Assembly (NCBI GenBank): GCA_965644295.1
Contig: CBFFRP010000046.1
Span: forward strand, 1 to 64,000
Direction: 5' to 3'
Origin: Paraphysomonas bandaiensis
Lineage: Eukaryota > Chrysophyceae
Length of the DNA: 64,000 nt
Shown: positions 23,810 through 34,242 of the stretch, piece by piece
Layout of the letters: every line of letters begins with the position of its first letter
Numbering within the stretch: position 1 is the stretch's first letter
Program-made: the position numbers and the translations under genes
The notes under the pieces: model-generated
Database searches by the model: none
The model's input: only the letters and a program-made list of their open reading frames with translations
Told to the model about the DNA's origin: nothing

Positions 23810-24996
23810 CAGGCTTGCGTAACCATTAATGGCCATTAATGGCCATTAATGGCCTTCCCCCATAAAATGGAAAAAAAGCAATTCATTAATGGCCATAAAA
23901 ATGGGGGAGAGATGTAGTGCCCATTAATGGCCATTAATGGCAATATCCATTAGTTAGTATCCAGTTGTCAGCATCATGCGAGAATACGTGACAAGCCACG
24001 ACCTTCCGGTGCATTATTAGTTATTAATATATTATAACTCTGTCCATCATTCATGGAAGCGGTATTTGTTACTTTCTCCTGTGTTGACTTGTGATAACTT
24101 CAATGACGATGTTACTGACTTGCTACCTTCTGTACCACAGCACCGACGGATCGCGCAAGTAACATCAGACCTTGCTAAGTGCAACGAAGTCGCATTGATG
24201 CTGCAGAAATCGTCTGTAGATCATTATGTTGTGCGTAGCATGTTCGACAAACTTATTGAAAACTTTCCAGATATGGAACAGTATCTTGGTGCTAATGCTA
24301 CCATTACAACTGACCCATTATTCGAGAGAGCTGTTGTGAAGATCCAAAGCCAACTGGAGAATACTCTGACTGTTGCAGAAACTAAAACCGTTAAGGGCTA
24401 TCTCCTTGCGGCTCATAAGGATGACGATAGCAGTGGCGATGATGAAACGGGGGAAACAGGAGGATTTGCTGTGGATATAGTGAGAGAAGCTGTGGCAAAA
24501 AAGGCAAAGAACAGCAGGAGAGCCACTAAATATCGCTCCATGAATCATTTGGTGACGACTTCCAATATTGTTGAGCGATTATTTAGCAGAGCAAAACTTA
24601 TTATGAGAGACCAGCGCAAGCTAATGGAACCCCAACATTTGGAGCTGCTACTCTTTTTGCGTTGCAACAAATTCTTATGGAACGAAGTTACCATTGATGA
24701 TATTATAGTTGCTGATGATGTTTAAGAATATTGTTCGTATTAGCTATCTGACCTGACTGTAACATGGGAACGAACTGCTCATCATTGCTGTTAAATAGCT
24801 AGTACTTAGTCTAATTATTAGCACTTTCCATTTACTTCTTTCTAAAAAGCAATAAAGCAATAGTAATCAAACCATAAATGGTCCATTAATGGCCATTAAT
24901 GGCCATAAAAATGGTGGGATTTTTAAAATTAATGGCCATAAAAATGGGGAAAGCAATGCGTCGCCATTAATGGCCATTAATGGTTACGCAAGCCTG
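23810..24996. mobile_element. hAT-superfamily DNA transposon, internally deleted
   Basis: 1187-bp element with perfect 34-bp terminal inverted repeats starting CAGGCTTGCGTAACC, flanked by an exact 8-bp duplication GACATGAT (23802-23809 and 24997-25004). Eight-base duplications and CAGG-type ends are hallmarks of hAT. Both ends carry many subterminal ATTAATGGCC and ATGGCCATAAAAATGG repeats, as transposase-binding sites do. The interior holds only the C-terminal part of a transposase, so it is probably non-autonomous. Exact ends and duplication imply a recent insertion. Confidence 0.93.
24066..24725 (+). pseudogene. hAT transposase C-terminal fragment
   Basis: Open frame of about 219 codons inside the element; the first ATG in frame is at 24198, so the N-terminal BED and catalytic domains are missing. 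The C-terminus carries the hAT dimerisation region (SNIVERLFSRAKLIMRDQRK followed by MEPQHLELLLFLRCN). An acidic patch (KDDDSSGDDETGE) precedes it. Too short to be an active transposase on its own, although it could be expressed as a fragment. Confidence 0.85.
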
Positions 24997-25004
24997 GACA
25001 TGAT

Positions 25005-26038
25005 GGCTTTCCTAAAATCTAAGCGCTAAAAGCTCTCAGTGATGTATCAGTGAGCTCTCACTATATTACATTCACAATATAATATTGATATTGCATACAG
25101 GTATCTGGTATGATGAATTGTTGGAGTCAACTTATATTGCAATATGTGTTGTGAATTATTAGTAAACGATATGTTTGATTTATTCTAATTACCAATAAAT
25201 GTTGTGCCAGTCACCAAATGAATAAATAACACTAATTAATAATAAGCAGTGATGTCAGGATCCCTGACTTTGAGAATGGTATTGACAATATTCAGGCCAG
25301 ATGAGAACATACACAAGCAATGCTCCGTACTAATAATGTTAAAATAAATGATGATGGCAATAATGTAGATGCTTAATACGTCAAAATATTAGTACATCGA
25401 ACTCAACAGAATGATAGCTGATCAAAGCTGCCTACTGGGGAATCCAATCGACGAAAACGCTGGTTTAGCACTATCGACATTCTGCTGTCAGAGATTTTAG
25501 CTAATGGACGACACGTGTGATGAAACTATCTTTTGAGGCTTGCGGTTTACTTGAGGGTTAGACATTGAAGTCATCTATACACTTATATTAGTAGAAGCTG
25601 AGAAATTTTATTTTGCACATGAATCTCAGCTTAGAGTTCTCTTTTATGGCTTAGTACGAAATCGGTTGTATAGTTTTGGTGTACTATAGAAATACTTACA
25701 AACATTAGTTATATACAGTTACGGTCAGATACTATAAAACTTAATGTGTTTTGTGTGTATACATTGCGGTAGAGTTCACTGACAATATGTTTACATGTAT
25801 TGTTGATAGTTGATACACTCTGGTATAAGCGTATGTCTAACGCTTAACTAATTATAGCGCGAAGGCTTCACGACACATACCACAATACAAAAACTATGCT
25901 TCGACTGTGAAATATATTATTACCGACTGGTTATAGTCTAGCATATGTAGATACAAAGCTACGAACTCTACGCATCAAATAATTTCGGAAAGACATTAAA
26001 CTTTATAACTGTGATTAATAATTAGTAAAGTAACGATT
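25005..26038. other. AT-rich intergenic region
   Basis: About 1 kb with no ORF, RNA gene or clear repeat recognised. It lies 3' of both the UNC-45-like and MANF-like genes. Confidence 0.4.
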
Positions 26039-26534
26039 TCATTCGTATATAATCCCTCGCTTAGTGCGATATTCTTGTGAATGTCCTGTATCTACAGTAG
26101 TTGTCTTGCAAAAATCCGGGTTTGTATTATGAACTTTTCTGCATATTCTATTAGTATCAGCCCCCAAATTCAATAGACGAATTATTTCGTTCTTTATTCC
26201 TTGTGAATTGTAACAAAATTGCTGCTCATCGACATCAATCGTATTCAATGAACAGTATTTCTCAAATGATATGGCAGGAGTGCCTGTTGAGTCTACTAAA
26301 TCTTTTGATGCCTGTATGACCCGATTGCACACTGCATGCATTGATTGTATGTTATTGTTGCATAATATGCAATAAATACGTACCTGGACACTCTTTTTTT
26401 AGTGGAAGTGTATTAGTGGGACTGTTAGTAGTTGCAGCATAGCTGACGGTTACGCCCATCTGCATGAGGTAGGTGTATAAGTATGTATAGAGGCATATAT
26501 AGAGAGGAGCTGATAGGGTGCATTGTATACGCAT
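26039..26534 (-). CDS. Secreted saposin-fold protein, MANF/CDNF N-domain-like
   Basis: Two exons on minus (26534-26384 and 26331-26039, 52-nt intron); 147 aa. Residues 1-28 look like a signal peptide with a long hydrophobic Tyr/Leu-rich core ending at VSYAA. The mature part has six cysteines spaced CxxC, x24, C, x12, C, x23, C, x10, C (ECPVCNRVI, KYCSLN, QFCYNS, NRICRK, DFCKT). This is a saposin-B pattern, and the segment NRICRKVHNTNPDFC resembles the end of the MANF saposin domain. MANF proteins are ER-stress-inducible chaperone-like factors. The C-terminal SAP domain with its CKGC-type motif and ER-retention signal is absent: the protein ends KRGIIYE. Could also be an unrelated saposin-like protein. 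Divergent from IF-2. Confidence 0.68.
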
Positions 26535-27181
26535 GATATGGTTGTTTGATGCACCAGTTAGGTGAGGAGATAGAGGGGTATGTTGCCAGATGGATTGTGA
26601 TGCAATGGATTGATCACTTGGGAGCTGAAGAGTCATATGAGTATAGTGCAGTGCAGTACACTCTCTCCATATGTACATGTCCACATACATACATACATAC
26701 ATACATACATACATACACATATACAGGAGTACTTATAGACGCCCATACGTACTGTACATGTATGTATGGGAACATCCAGAACTTTGGAACATTCGATCAT
26801 TCAGGAAGATGTACCTGTACACTTCTGAATAAGAAATATGCACAAGTACACATCTACAAGTACATCGCTGTGAAATACAACACCGTATACCACATACCTA
26901 ATTTTCCTACCACTCAGCCATCTAAACACCAGTAAACCCCCCTATTTCTCAATTTATCTCAACTTTCCCATTATATTCTCTAATTTTCAAAGAATTCTAA
27001 CCCCTCTTTATCTAAAAACTCCCAATATATTACTGATCTAATGATGTGTGGCGACTAACCAATACATACATACATACCGACATACATACACACATATAGA
27101 GATCGAGAGCACTCTCATCTCATGCATATATATACTAGCCTCATGTATTCCAAGCCATTATATTAAATAACTATAATAAAC
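26535..27181. promoter_or_regulatory. Divergent intergenic region, MANF-like / IF-2
   Basis: 647 bp shared 5' region. Contains a short (CATA)n run at about 26688-26714, repeated CATACATACA near 27060-27090 and TATATATA near the IF-2 start. No defined promoter motif. Confidence 0.45.
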
Positions 27182-30100
27182 ATGCTTCGTTTGAGTTCCC
27201 TTAACAGTCGATGGCGTGGAAGAACTCATTCAACCTTCTCAAAACTATTAAATCAACGTAAAATAGAAGCAGCTCAGAAGAACTCCAACTCATCTAATAA
27301 TCCGACAAATACCATAGCTAACAATACAAAAGATGGAACAGAAACCATAATAAATAAACAAAAAAATAATACAAATTCATTTTTTACCAAAAATATGAAT
27401 AAAGGACCCTCTAATCTGACCCGAAAACCACGTGTAGAGAATGGACGATGGATTCCTTCACAATCTGCTGCTCCTGAATCATCAGCTATTGGAGATCAAA
27501 TAAAGAATTCATTTCTTAAAGCATCAGAACAACAACGGCAGAGTACACTGAGTCAATGGTCTCGTCCAATGGATAAGAAATCAACTAGCACTCAATTTAA
27601 CAGACGAACTGATAGAAGAGAGCCTCCTCCTCGTCCTCAGAAGAAAGGCGGGCGTAATAATAATAACAACAACAGCAATAACACTGCTACAGAGGCTGAA
27701 CATATTAAAGCAACGAGACCGAATGTTGCTTTCAAAGAAAGACCTGGTTTTGCGGCGGCTGCTCAAGATGCTGTGGATATGGGCAATGAGAGTGGAGATG
27801 ATTCGGCTGATGAAATGCCTGTAGAGACAGAGGGGAAATTTCTGCAGAAGCAAATTCACCTTGAGCATAAAAGGAAAAAGGTGGGTGATATTACATATGT
27901 TTTGTAGTGCTAATCGACAGTATGCAGCTGGCCCAAGTGGTGCCTCAATACGCCCCCACTCGAAATATAAAAGGTTCGGGTGTTGGTGGAGTAGATCCTG
28001 ATGAAGATGGTGATAGTGATAGTGAGAACTCAATTTCTGACTGCAGTGATGAGGACCTTAACGATATTAAACCTCGCCAACCGCTTGCCCCTCCGACCAT
28101 GCCGAGTGATACTGGCCCTCTCTCAGTCTCAGAACTCAAGAAAATGATGGCCCAACGAATCGAATTCACAAGTCAGAACATGCCTACCAATAATTATGTG
28201 GACTATAGAGAAGAGCGACGTGCGAGACGGCATGCGAAGATGAATATGCTCAAGGCGAAGAAAGCGGCCCGGAAGGAACGTCTATTCGGCAAAAAGCAAA
28301 AACGTCCAGTTACTATTATCAGGGAGATTAAAATTCCTCATAATGGCCTTACCGTCAGGGAGATTGCCCAGCGGCTAAGTATGAAGATGACGGAAGTTGT
28401 GAAGCGTCTGAATGATCTTGGCGAGCTCTTAGACGGTCAGTATGATGCGATCTAATATGAGGCTATTGATTAATGTTGTGTATATGACAGTGCCTCAGGA
28501 GGGTATCGAGGACTTACTGATTGATCCGGATATCGTGGAGCTTCTCGCTCTTGAACTCAAACTGCCTGTGATTAGACAGGAAGCCATATATCGTGATGGT
28601 GTGGAGCGTGTGAAGGCTGCTCGCATGAAGATGGACGAGTCCTTACTAGTTCCCCGTGCCCCAATTGTTACTGTCATGGGACACGTCGATCACGGCAAGA
28701 CCACACTTTTGGACAGACTTTCGGGGGCTCACGTAGCAAAAGGTGAGGCAGGCGGAATCACGCAAAGGCTCAGTGCATTTAATGTGCATATGGGAGACCG
28801 TAGTGTTGTGATGATGGACACACCAGGACACGCTGCCTTTCATGCAATGAGAAAAAATGGAACTCTTGCAACTGATATAGTCGTTTTGGTGATTGCGATG
28901 GAAGATGGTGTGCGCACACAGACTGTGGAGGCAATAAAATTGGCAAAGAAATACAATTGTGCTATTGTTGTTGTACTTAACAAAGCTGACAAGTTCCAGA
29001 TTCGATCAGAGAGGGAAACAGTGCGTAACAAAATTCTATCCTCACTGTTGGAGCATGATGTCATTGCTGAGGAGTATGGTGGGGATGTGCAGGTCGTTGA
29101 AATGTCTGCCAAGTCCGGTGATGGAGTGGACAATTTAGTGGATAAATTACTTTTGCAGGCAGAGGTCATGGAACTTAAAGCCTCGGGTGAGGGATCAACT
29201 GAGGCCGTTGTACTTGATGCCAAGGTGGAAAAAGGTAGAGGTGTTGTTGTGGATCTGCTCGTGAAGTGGGGCACCTTGAAACCTGGAGACGCAGTTGTAG
29301 TCAGCACGGCATTTGGGAAAGTGAAAACTATTTTGGACGACAAAGGAAAGGTTATAAAGATGGCCGGTCCTTCAACTCCTGTACGGGTGCTTGGATTAAA
29401 GTCGCTGCCCGTGGCTGGTCAAGAGCTGATAAGCGTAGATGATTTGGCTAAGGCAAAGAAGATCGCTGAGCGCCGTCAGACACTGGAGGACACACGAAGA
29501 ATAAACGAATTATCGCGTCGTGCGAATGAGGTTGAGGGTGCCAGTGATGCAGTTATTGTAAGAGCTATACTGAAAGCGGATAGTGTCGGGGCGCTCAATG
29601 CGCTCAAAGAGATTATTGAAAATCTCTCTCAACGTACCGATGATGTAGTTATACACATTATACGGGAGTCTGTGGGTGACGTTACTCCGTCCGACGTACA
29701 ATTAGCGACGGTGTCAAGTGATGGTGAGAATGCTTGCATACTTGGGTTTAATGTGGGCGAGGGCCCTTCAAGCGTCCGGTCACTGGCGAAGCAAAATGAT
29801 GTTAGAGTTGTTACAAACTCTGTTGTGTACCGACTGGAAGAAGCTATGGAGGAAATCATGCACCAGTACATGCCCGAAGAGCGGCATCTTGTTTCTGAGG
29901 TCTGTATTGTGTGTGTAGATATTGCGTTTAATAGTTTGTACTTTGTGTAGGGAACTGCAACCGTGCTACAGTTGTTCGACTACAAGGCCAAAAATACTAC
30001 TCTCAAAGTGGCGGGCCTGCAAGTGTCAAGAGGGCAGCTGAAAGTGTCGAATAAACATGTATTCCGAATTAGACGCCCGCTCAGTACTATTGGGGAGGAT

Positions 30101-30384
30101 GGCCGTCCGATGGAGGAAATTGTACTAGATGAGGCTGCCAAGGCTACCTTGAAGCATTTTAAGGAGAAAGTATACGAGGTAAGAAGACAACTTTACTATG
30201 ATGATATAATAACTCTCGTCCCTAGGTCAAGCAAGGCTTTGAGTGTGGCCTTACTCTGGATGGATTCTCAGACTATAAAGAAGGCGACATCATCGAATGC
30301 TTTAGAGTCGAGAAGAAGTACAAATCGCTGGTAGTGCATGAGCAAGATAGGTCTGTAATTAATGTGAAAGAGATTGAAGAGTAG
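27182..30384 (+). CDS. MTIF2/infB: Translation initiation factor IF-2, mitochondrial
   Basis: Bacterial-type GTPase placing initiator tRNA on the small subunit of organellar ribosomes. Exons: 27182-27880, 27928-28435, 28491-29899, 29951-30178, 30226-30384; 1000 aa. The N-terminus ([20 protein letters not shown]) is a good mitochondrial presequence. A long Asn/Ser-rich, later acidic extension follows. An IF2N-like module ([20 protein letters not shown]) ends at about 395. The G domain has GHVDHGKT (about 466), [17 protein letters not shown] and SAKSG, all intact. The C-terminal part ends with the expected IF-2 C2 fold ([11 protein letters not shown]). No plastid gene is present, so mitochondrial targeting is the simplest reading. 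The 47-nt first intron uses the third of several nearby AGs, the only one keeping frame. Confidence 0.96.
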
Positions 30385-30597
30385 CTCTTCAGTTAGAATT
30401 ATAGTGACTTAATTTAATTACATCATCCAGATGACCAGCAAGGGATCTTGTATTTTGTTACAGTGTATTGCTCTTTTCAAGGTCATGCTTACTTAGCTTT
30501 TATACATTTATTGAATGATCGAACTGTGGACATTCTATTATAAAGGTTGCTGTGAAAACTCTATCATCGAAGTATACATCATGAGTTGGATCTAGGA

Positions 30598-30830
30598 TCT
30601 AGTATTGGACTTTGTCAATTTTGTGTAAAATCCTAGTCACACCAAAAATCATGTAAAAACCTAGTCAAGGGGTTGAGAATCTTGTCATCTAATAATGCTT
30701 ACTTTCAGTTTACAATTTGGCTTGGTTGGCTAGAAAAATTAGGTTCTTATTGTATTTCATATTCATTTATAGCAGTAGCCATATAGCCATCAACTAATGA
30801 AATTACATCCTTGGTGCATGCGGCAACGCA
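30598..30830 (-). repeat. GACTAGG dispersed repeat, copy A
   Basis: About 230 bp resembling 47720-47930 in the same orientation. Shared blocks include CCTAGTCACACCAAAA (A) against CCAAGTCACACTAAAA, CCTAGTCA, TTTTCAGTT/CTTTCAGTT, and, 100 bp further, GCCATCAACTAATGAAA. No coding capacity; probably a non-autonomous element or LTR fragment. Confidence 0.7.
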
Positions 30831-31330
30831 CAAACAGCTTTCGTAGCGTTACATAGTAGGATATGAAAGTTTGCACTAGTTAGTTGTTAGTTACAGGTAG
30901 AAGTCTATGTAGATTGACTAGTTTTCATCTAGCTACTTATCTGGTGATGATTCTTTACGTCTATTGCCTATTGCTGTTGGAATACGTATGGTTCTCTAAG
31001 ATAGTACTGTATAATACGTTAAATACAATGTGAAAAACAGTAATACGTAGTCAAAGACACTATATACCTATAACTGTGAAACTGAGGTATTGTATCATGA
31101 CGATTCAAGATACGGAAGTTGAGCAGTGGTTGATATGAACGAAACAAATGATCATGTTGTTGACATGTTCTACATGATAACACACACATTTGTGTATGCA
31201 ATTATAATAAAGAGTCTATCCAGTTTAATTACTATAAACTTTTCTTACGATCATAACTGTTAAAATATGGCCAATAGTCAATAATTGCTAGTAATAAGAC
31301 TTTCAAAATGAATGAATGCAGATATTGAAT

Positions 31331-31440
31331 TATTTATTACTTTGACTTGGTTTTTGGCTTTTGTAGACAAAAATAGTGCGACCAGTAGGTAATTCAACAT
31401 TCAACCAATTTGTGTTGGTCGAATATTATTTCCCTAATAC
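31331..31440 (+). repeat. GACTAGG dispersed repeat, copy B (diverged)
   Basis: Matches the plus-strand consensus ATTACTTTGACTAGG...AAAAATAGTGTGACTAGG with many substitutions (for example TTACTTTGACTTGG, AAAAATAGTGCGACCAG, ATATTATTTCCC). Older copy of the same family. Confidence 0.55.
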
Positions 31441-31774
31441 TTAGCCAGTATAAATAGATAAATAATACATAGCAATTCCTATTAGTTTTCTGCCGTATGC
31501 GCAGTTACTTAATGAGTATGAAATATTTAAAATATCATTAATAACTATGGGATTAGAATATCCGCTAACGGACTTCTGAAAGGCACAAAAACACAGTCAT
31601 GAAGCGGCGTCTAATATCATTAATACATTTGTGCAGTGTGGTCTGCTCTATTAAAAAAGGCTTATTCTTAATTAATTGCGTCATGATGCTGCAAAGAAGA
31701 CAAAGATTTTCAATAGCAAGAATGCTTCATGCCTGCTAGTGAGTAAAATCAACTTAGAGCTATGTACTCCAACC

Positions 31775-33521
31775 CTATTGCATCTTATCACTCATGTCAA
31801 TAAATGCAGGACCAGACTCCAGAATCATAGTCTTTCTTCCGGCAGAGAAGTCAATATCACGAAGGCGTAACCGACGGAATGACGGATTGCCTGAGTCACG
31901 CCTGTGGATTATATAATTTAAGCAGGCGTATAGCACAGAAATAAAAAGGCTCACCAGTATATGGCCGGGTCGGCGTGGTCTCTCACCATACCCCACATAG
32001 TGTGATCGGCTGCACTGCCCTCTCCAGATCCCTCTCCCGTATCAGTGCCGTACTGATCACCCATAGGTACCGTGACAGTATTAAGTACTTGTGAGCACAG
32101 TGACAGGGCAGTCTGGAAGTCTTCTGTGTCAAAGTGACCTGCCTCCTGCATGCCGCTCTTCACCATATGCACCCGAAGATACCGTTCCTCGGGGTACCAA
32201 CCACCTGGAACGCCCACTGCCTGTCTAGCAAGGCTACGTTTCCACTCGTAGTGTTCAATATTGGTCAGGTGATAGTCAAATGTAGGCTCTATAAGAAGTG
32301 TATGAGATCTAGGCGCAAAGCAGTATCAAATCATTGCATAAACACTACCATTGGTCATGATGCCCCAACCAGACTGCCCATCATTGTAGTCCAGGTACAT
32401 TGTACGCTTTCCATCCATCAGCTCGATGACCAGAGATACGCCAGTTGAGTCGCGGAGGATGAAATGCTCCTGTACTATGGCAGGGCCCCATATGACTATA
32501 GAATCCATTGCATCCATAGCCTCGACCACACTGCCAAATGATTGTGTAATGTACTGACAAAAGGTTCCATAGAATATATTCTTCTTGCGAATACTAGGCT
32601 CCTCATACTTCGTTCCCACCAATGTGAGCATACCACAAGACAGACCCTTCTCATTTATGGCATCACCAAAGAGTGATGGGAACCCGTAATGATCATCTCC
32701 AAACCAGTTGCCTGTGCACATCAATTAATACGATAAGCGTACTGTGGATCCATATCGTGTGTTACCAGTGATTCCAATGGTGTTATACTTGCTTTCCCAC
32801 CTATACAGAGAGAGAGGGGCAGTTGATTAGAAGGGTCGAGCACATATATATGGTACATGTATACAGGCGCAGTGATACCTATAGAGTCATGGGTGTATAT
32901 ATGTATGTATGTGTGTCTACCTCTACAGGTATATATACGCACATTCTCCATACACCCCTCTACGTATATGTGTGTATAGATAGATATGTGTGTATGCGTG
33001 TATGTCCCTGTGTATACATATGTATGTATCTCTCTATATATATGTGTGTATGTGTATGTATTACTACACGCGCATCTCTCCATATACCCCTCTATATATG
33101 TGTATGTATGTATCTCTCTCTATGTATGTGTGTGTATGTATCTCTCTATATATGTATGCAGAGGCATGTGTATACATATGTATGTATCTCTATATGTGTG
33201 TATGTGTATGTATTACTACACGCGCATCTCTCTATGTATGTAGAGGCATGTGTGTGTATGTATGTATAGGAGGACCTGAATGAGAACTTGTCGTCAGGAT
33301 GATCCGAATAAGATTCTGATCCAGCAGGCCAACTGGTAATACTCCAATTACTGGTAGCTCCTAGATCCATAGTCCTTCATACGATATTAACACACTGCCA
33401 CACCATGAGAACGTACGAACCGGACAGAGAGTTTAATAGACGGGTGAGAGAAGTTCATATAGAAGTCCGTGCAGCCCATAGCAGAGGCTAGAATGAGGGA
33501 GAATATCACCGGATACATCAT
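31775..33521 (-). CDS. Secreted linear-amide hydrolase, choloylglycine hydrolase / penicillin V acylase family (Ntn-hydrolase)
   Basis: Predicted N-terminal-nucleophile amidase cleaving a linear amide; the physiological substrate is unknown. Exons on minus: 33521-33421, 33374-33276, 32800-32766, 32711-32349, 32288-31955, 31901-31775; 352 aa. Residues 1-16 form a signal peptide that ends exactly before Cys17, the expected catalytic N-terminal Cys after cleavage (AMG|CTDFY). Further family residues are in place: VRTMD (Arg34, Asp37), the DAINEKGLS motif with its Asn, MTNEPTFDYHLTN with its Asn, and an Arg in ERYLRVHM. Lysosomal or secreted location is inferred. The third exon is 35 nt. The 475-nt second intron (32801-33275) is far longer than the others and filled with a TATG-like minisatellite. 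Divergent from the MAPR gene. Confidence 0.92.
32880..33270. repeat. TATG/TCTC minisatellite inside an intron
   Basis: Within the second intron of the amidase gene. Words GTATGTATCTCTCTATATATG recur, and a longer unit containing TATTACTACACGCGCATCTC is present twice, at about 33059 and 33211, giving a period near 152 bp. No stops in several frames produce spurious ORFs. Confidence 0.8.
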
Positions 33522-33598
33522 GATGATACAGGGGGTTTATTTTAAGATAGAGGACTGAACTGCTAACACAACACTAACACATACACACCACTGCACAC

Positions 33599-34237
33599 AT
33601 GTATGTATGTATGTATGTATGTATGTATGTATGTATGTATGTATGTATGTATGTATGTATGTATGTATGTATGTATGTATGTATGTATGTATGTATGTAT
33701 GTATGTATGTATGTATGTATGTATGTATGTATGTATGTATGTATGTATGTATGTATGTATGTATGTATGTATGTATGTATGTATGTATGTATGTATGTAT
33801 GTATGTATGTATGTATGTATGTATGTATGTATGTATGTATGTATGTATGTATGTATGTATGTATGTATGTATGTATGTATGTATGTATGTATGTATGTAT
33901 GTATGTATGTATGTATGTATGTATGTATGTATGTATGTATGTATGTATGTATGTATGTATGTATGTATGTATGTATGTATGTATGTATGTATGTATGTAT
34001 GTATGTATGTATGTATGTATGTATGTATGTATGTATGTATGTATGTATGTATGTATGTATGTATGTATGTATGTATGTATGTATGTATGTATGTATGTAT
34101 GTATGTATGTATGTATGTATGTATGTATGTATGTATGTATGTATGTATGTATGTATGTATGTATGTATGTATGTATGTATGTATGTATGTATGTATGTAT
34201 GTATGTATGTATGTATGTATGTATGTATGTATGTATG
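33599..34237. repeat. Perfect (TATG)n array, about 160 units
   Basis: 639 bp of uninterrupted TATG repeats, starting 78 bp upstream of the amidase start codon. No interruption is seen, unlike the array at 4679. Open in all six frames, which explains long MYVC/HTYI frames that are not genes. Confidence 0.97.
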
Positions 34238-34242
34238 GACTG

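Larger units (their letters stand above)
30385..31774. other. Convergent intergenic region with dispersed repeats
   Basis: 1.4 kb between the 3' ends of IF-2 and the amidase gene. Apart from two copies of the GACTAGG repeat family (listed separately) no gene or RNA was recognised. Confidence 0.45.

Noticed and set aside
26352-26935. Plus- and minus-strand ORFs between the MANF-like gene and IF-2
   Set aside because: Low-complexity (CATA)n-rich promoter sequence; only the minus-strand part from 26534 down continues in phase into the MANF-like exon.
32721-33370. Several overlapping Tyr/Cys/Val-rich ORFs
   Set aside because: They lie in the repeat-filled intron of the amidase gene and reflect TATG/TCTC minisatellite sequence.
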